Shown here one piece after another: positions 59,985 to 64,000 of a stretch of 64,000 nucleotides of DNA; position 1 is the first letter of the stretch, and every line of letters starts with the position of its first letter. The stretch is from the NCBI RefSeq assembly GCF_001949145.1, contig NW_019091384.1:693442-757441 (forward strand), in the 5' to 3' direction. Both the position numbers and the translations under genes were made by a program. The stretch comes from Acanthaster planci (lineage: Eukaryota > Echinodermata > Asteroidea > Valvatida > Acanthasteridae). The notes beneath the pieces are model-generated. The model had not been told where the DNA came from. It saw nothing but the letters and a program-made list of their open reading frames with translations, and did no database searches.

Positions 59985-60170
59985 GAAGAAGGTCCAGTTT
60001 TAGAGGCAGGAGGAAACCAGAGTACCCGGAGAAAACCTGCGAGAGCGAGTATGGACCGGAAACCAAATGCACTTAAAGCTTGGGCCAAGCCGGGATTCGA
60101 ACCTGGGCCTCATTGGTGCAAAGCGAGGAAAGAACCACTTTGCTAACCCGCTTCCCCTACAGAATGGTGG
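59985..60170. repeat. SINE-like conserved repeat (GGAGAAAACC / GATTCGAACC)
   Basis: GGCAGGAGGAAACCAGAGTA and CCCGGAGAAAACC are followed by AAGCCGGGATTCGAACCTGG and TTTGCTAACCCGCTTCCCC. The first motif recurs in many marine animal genomes as part of a dispersed repeat. The second contains the complement of a tRNA B-box (GGTTCGAATCC), with a tRNA-like A-box region (TTAGCAAAG) expected on the minus strand. Interpreted as a tRNA-related short repeat, not a gene. Confidence 0.6.
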
Positions 60171-62396
60171 TCAAGATCCAGCTCATTTGAAGCAAGATAT
60201 GGGATGGAGAGAACCTCCCCCCGCGCCTTTGTGTTGGTCACTGTTTGATCGAAATCTCACGAATTCTTTACAGACTTCTAGGGGGGTGTTAGGTAACAAT
60301 AGTCTAGAGTGTGTTTAGAGATTGGACAAGTAAGGGGGTACCCCTCCGTCCCACATCTTGCCTGGTATAATCCGGCTTACACTCAAAAAGAGCTTGATCT
60401 TTAAACTTACCAATACCCCAAGACTACTGATGTCCTCAATAAGGCATGAAGCAGTCTGTCCCTTATGTTTGCTATAGGTGGGATGCCCTTCCCGATTTTC
60501 CTTGAAACCCCTTTTCATACATCATAGATTGATGCGATTCCTTTTCCAGCAACTACCACTTTGCTCGCTTGTACTTTTTATCTTTTGGATCGTATCTATG
60601 TGTATATAAATACGTCGATAGTACAGTCACCCGATGTTGCCAGTACTACCTTCGCAAGTGATGCCCTGCACCCGAAATTTTGATTAGCTGTAAGATGTAA
60701 TGAAAATGCGATACTCGATGTTACTCATTAACAAATCGCAAACTAAAATCCTTCAGAGTACATGTTGCACTTTTAAAACATTACCCCTAAGCTAATGAGA
60801 CCAACTTAATTAATCTAAATAAAATTCTTCCCAATGATTGTTCCATTTAGCCACACCCTCCTAGATCGGTCTGAAGATCTCCTCTGAAAATTAATGAGAG
60901 ACTTCCACTCCCCCTTGGGTAAAAATTGATCGTCTTCCTAGACTCATTTACCATTCAGCCACTATATTCGGAGGGCAGGGATTCTGTGATTATTTGACCT
61001 TCTGAAGGCAAGGTACATTACCTCTTTTTATCCCGTAAACGCACGCTAACCCCCCCCCCGGCCTACTGTGCTCGGCATTTTTTTCAACCGTCTTCCCTTT
61101 CTAGCAGATTGTTTCAAGCAGGTTTGCAAGATAATAGCTGTTTGGCGCCGAGTGACTTACAATGTTTGTTCTACCCATCCTCGACATCTATTTTGTATTC
61201 AAACTCTCCACTTACACTAATACATGCTTTGGGTTTGCAATTTAGAGTATTCAGCCGAATTTGTATGTATGACTTGCATTCATGGGCAATTGGTGTAATA
61301 CATTTTTCCATATGGTCGCTTAATCATGACTGTTCTTTATTATGTAACTTTTTTCCGCCAAACCCATCAATCACTTTTTTCTTTGCAATTTCCGTTGTGG
61401 TTGTACACATAAAAAATCGGTTTGGGCATTTGGGTGTATGCTTGATGCATCGAAAGAAAAGTCTGAAGACTTGAACTCAACGAGGGCTGAGAAAACCTTG
61501 AAATTTATCTTTCACACAAATCTTTTAGAGATCTGTTATTTCACCTCTAGTTACATTTAAACTAAACAATTCTTGTGACGTCGGCTTATTCGGAAAAGTA
61601 TCTGCTATTCTTTAGATTGTAAAGTTAACTGTACATTCTTTAAATAATGCACAGTTAACCACATATTCTTTAAAAAACTGACAGATTAAACTTGACTTGA
61701 AAGACGCAGAAAAAGCAGTTGTGACATTGAATTATTACAACGTCCAACACATCGAGAAACGCTCGTAATAGTTACGCTCTAAAGAATGATGGTCTCTTTG
61801 ATTTTTTTGGATTTTCTGTTGTGTCAACAGATTTTCATTTAAATTGAAGCACTCTTTTCATTGCACTTATATGTTTACTGTATCTCGGTCATTTTTTTTT
61901 ACATACTCCCATTTTAATTTTAATTCATCCTTTTTCATTATTTTACTGATGTGAATGTTTGTGTTATTTGTAACGTATAATTTTCCATCATGTTACTTAT
62001 TTATATTTACATGTTAATTGTCACATATAGTATTTGTTATTGGTCCTGTTGTTTTTCCTTTTAAATTCACATTTACTTTCGGTTAAACCGCAATTTTAAC
62101 TCTTCCTCTGTTATTAAAAAATTTTTAAAAGAACTTTGAAGGTAGTTATTGTATAATTTTACAGAACAGATTAGTCTTGTTGAAACTTACGTATGATACT
62201 TCCCAGATGATATTCTAAATACATATATTTTCCAAACGGGAAAGCCTCCCACAGTGACCGAGGGAGTTTAATGAGCAAGCATGTAATTTCAAAGCTGTAA
62301 AAGAGGTCGTCATCTGAAGAGACAGTGAACTGTGGTTTCCAAATTAGCCACTCGTCAAACTTGCTTGTTGGTAGTGAAAAGTCCCAAACTCCGAAT

Positions 62397-62550
62397 AGTC
62401 ATATCGACAGCATGTGAATTTAGCACATTTCCGCAGCTAACTTGTACATATAAATCCATTTGGACTTGTTTGTAACAAGTCATATCGATAGCATGTGAAT
62501 TTAGCACATTTCCGCAGCTTACTTGTACATATAAATCCATTTGGACTTGT
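62397..62550. repeat. Tandem duplication of an 81-bp unit
   Basis: AGTCATATCGACAGCATGTG at 62397 recurs at 62478 with one early substitution. Both units then contain AATTTAGCACATTTCCGCAG and CATATAAATCCATTTGGACT. The near identity indicates a recent duplication. Confidence 0.9.
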
Positions 62551-64000
62551 TAGGAAACGAAGAGAGAGTGTGCGCCCTACTGTTGCTGCCGACTGCTTGT
62601 CTTTTCGTGCGTCTTCATGAGCATGCATCGTGCCTGTGATGAAAAGTAGTTGGGCTCCCAGCCAAAAAGTTACCCAATTAACGGCTCTGGCCAGGAGTAA
62701 AACTTTTATGTGCATGCAGATAGCTGGCCAACGCTGGACAATGATGGAATTCATCTCATGGCTCTAAGCATAGCACAGACTTTTTGTTCTCTTGAACAAT
62801 ATGGATATCATAGAGGGAGGGACGTGGTTTAGGTCGGAGAAACTACTCAAAAGGTGGAGATTCTTTGATATAAAAAGAACCTTCACTTTTGGTTTCTCCT
62901 TACCATATTTGAATGATTATTTTAAAATCCTCTTACAACATCCTCTTACGAGACCAGCCTATCTCTGGCCATAATCTATGCTTATTTTCACTTGTTCACT
63001 TGTCACTATAATCTCTGAACATCTAAACTATTACATGTTGAAGATTGATTTGTTTTGATTACAGCCTGTTCTTTTTTCTTTTGTCTTGTCTTTAATAATA
63101 GAGGCCTATCACTTGTATTCGCTCTTCCCGTGACAAACACTCATTCTGTTCACATCATGCAGGGCGACAATCATTCTTATCCTAACAATAAGATTGAGGG
63201 GAAACGATCCAATATAGTTTTTTCTTTTTTAATTTATCTAAATGTTTGTCATCCGCACGTTTTTCTATATGTATTTTTCACAAACTGTCTTCAGCCACGG
63301 GCTGGCTGACGGGATCGCTAATGCACATTAGGCGATGTTTTGCCAAGAAACAAACTAACTAAAATGAACTACCGGGACTAATTTGATTTTATGTACTTTT
63401 TTTCATACCTCGAGGCGACTTCTTGAGCAGCTGTTCATAGATTTCACTGGCAGGAGCCCACGTCAAACGTCCGGAAAAAAATATTAGAGATGCGGATATG
63501 CACATGGATGACTTGGGACATGGTATAGTCAACGGATCTCTGACGGTGCCAGTGAAGACAAGGTAACCAACGCTACTATACATCGTTATATTTCTCCTCC
63601 CAAGGTCTGTGAAAGGGATACATTGTGTCCTGCGTATATACTGATGACTGAAAAGTTGTTAGAAGTCACATCAACTGAGGCTCGTTATGTAGGTTTGCAC
63701 AACGGCTTTTCACTCGCTACATTTGTTAATTTAAATGATCATTCATAAACATCCATAAGACTGCATTCGTAACTGTTTGATCCCCTTTAAGAGTAAGTAG
63801 TATTTAAAGCTTTTGGCAGTTGCAAAATGTTGTGACATAATTTAATTTAGATCCCTTTTTGAAATATGTTTCATGTAAAGGCCTCGTTGAAAAGTGTTTA
63901 AAATGTCTTTATGACAGAGATTAGACAGTTGCTGTCAAAATGTCATCTGCTCAATACAACGCGTGCTGTACGTCAGCGGAAATGTATGTAATACTCCAAA

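Larger units (their letters stand above)
58115..64000. other. Upstream intron/intergenic sequence of the receptor gene
   Basis: No further receptor exon is recognised. A minus-strand open stretch near 63399-63583 (LTWAPASEIYEQLLKKSPR, then donor CGAG|GTATGA) could be an exon but lacks a clear acceptor. A single N at 58610 marks an ambiguous base. Repeats are listed separately. Confidence 0.4.

Noticed and set aside
63389-63583. Upstream exon of the class C receptor
   Set aside because: There is a usable donor after KKSPR, but no acceptor in phase and no resemblance to any class C receptor segment.

Overview
This is animal (eukaryotic) genomic DNA. Short coding exons with GT/AG borders and matching phases are separated by large introns, with one 723-base assembly gap and three isolated N's. 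Gene density is low and dispersed repeats are many. I see no operons, ribosome binding sites, CRISPR arrays or prokaryotic genes. The recognisable proteins are a ZFPL1 C-terminus, a steroid 5-alpha-reductase and a metabotropic-glutamate-type receptor C-terminus. Together with Crypton-type recombinase and non-LTR retrotransposon relics and a strong excess of the 8-mers TAGGCCTA and TACATGTA, they suggest a marine invertebrate. An echinoderm or other invertebrate deuterostome is my best guess, but the species cannot be fixed from sequence alone.

Layout. 1-9.7 kb: the last recognisable exon of ZFPL1 (+), an N-terminal exon of a putative type II membrane protein (-), a small terminal-inverted-repeat element and a foldback, then a two-exon lysine-rich gene (-) of unknown function. 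11.0-14.75 kb: a ~1.85 kb tandem duplication, each copy starting at a single N and a poly-G run, so possibly two haplotypes placed end to end. 14.8-17.8 kb: two dead mobile genes on the minus strand, a Crypton-like tyrosine recombinase and an internally deleted CR1-like retrotransposon. 19.1-21.1 kb: a convincing exon and a candidate partner (+), with two long foldback elements in and around the presumed intron, one built from a tRNA-like sequence. 23.6-28.0 kb: a candidate 4.4 kb DNA transposon with 38-bp terminal inverted repeats; its minus-strand gene is cut by the assembly gap. 28.2-29.9 kb: a broken non-LTR reverse transcriptase with a DLADAFGS motif.

34.6-40.2 kb holds a complete six-exon steroid 5-alpha-reductase gene (-). 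Divergently from it, 41.5-52.5 kb holds a five-exon gene (+) for a 373-residue protein with a GRAM/PH-like core that I do not recognise by name. All exon phases agree in both genes. 57.6-58.1 kb carries the last coding exon (TM5-TM7 and tail) of a class C GPCR (-). The rest is intron or intergenic sequence with miniature elements, tRNA-like SINE fragments and short tandem repeats.

The genes do not form a pathway. The most interesting points are the candidate transposon around the gap, the tRNA-like foldback, the possible haplotype artefact, the apparent absence of the conserved catalytic Glu in the 5-alpha-reductase, and two phase-consistent genes without a recognised family.
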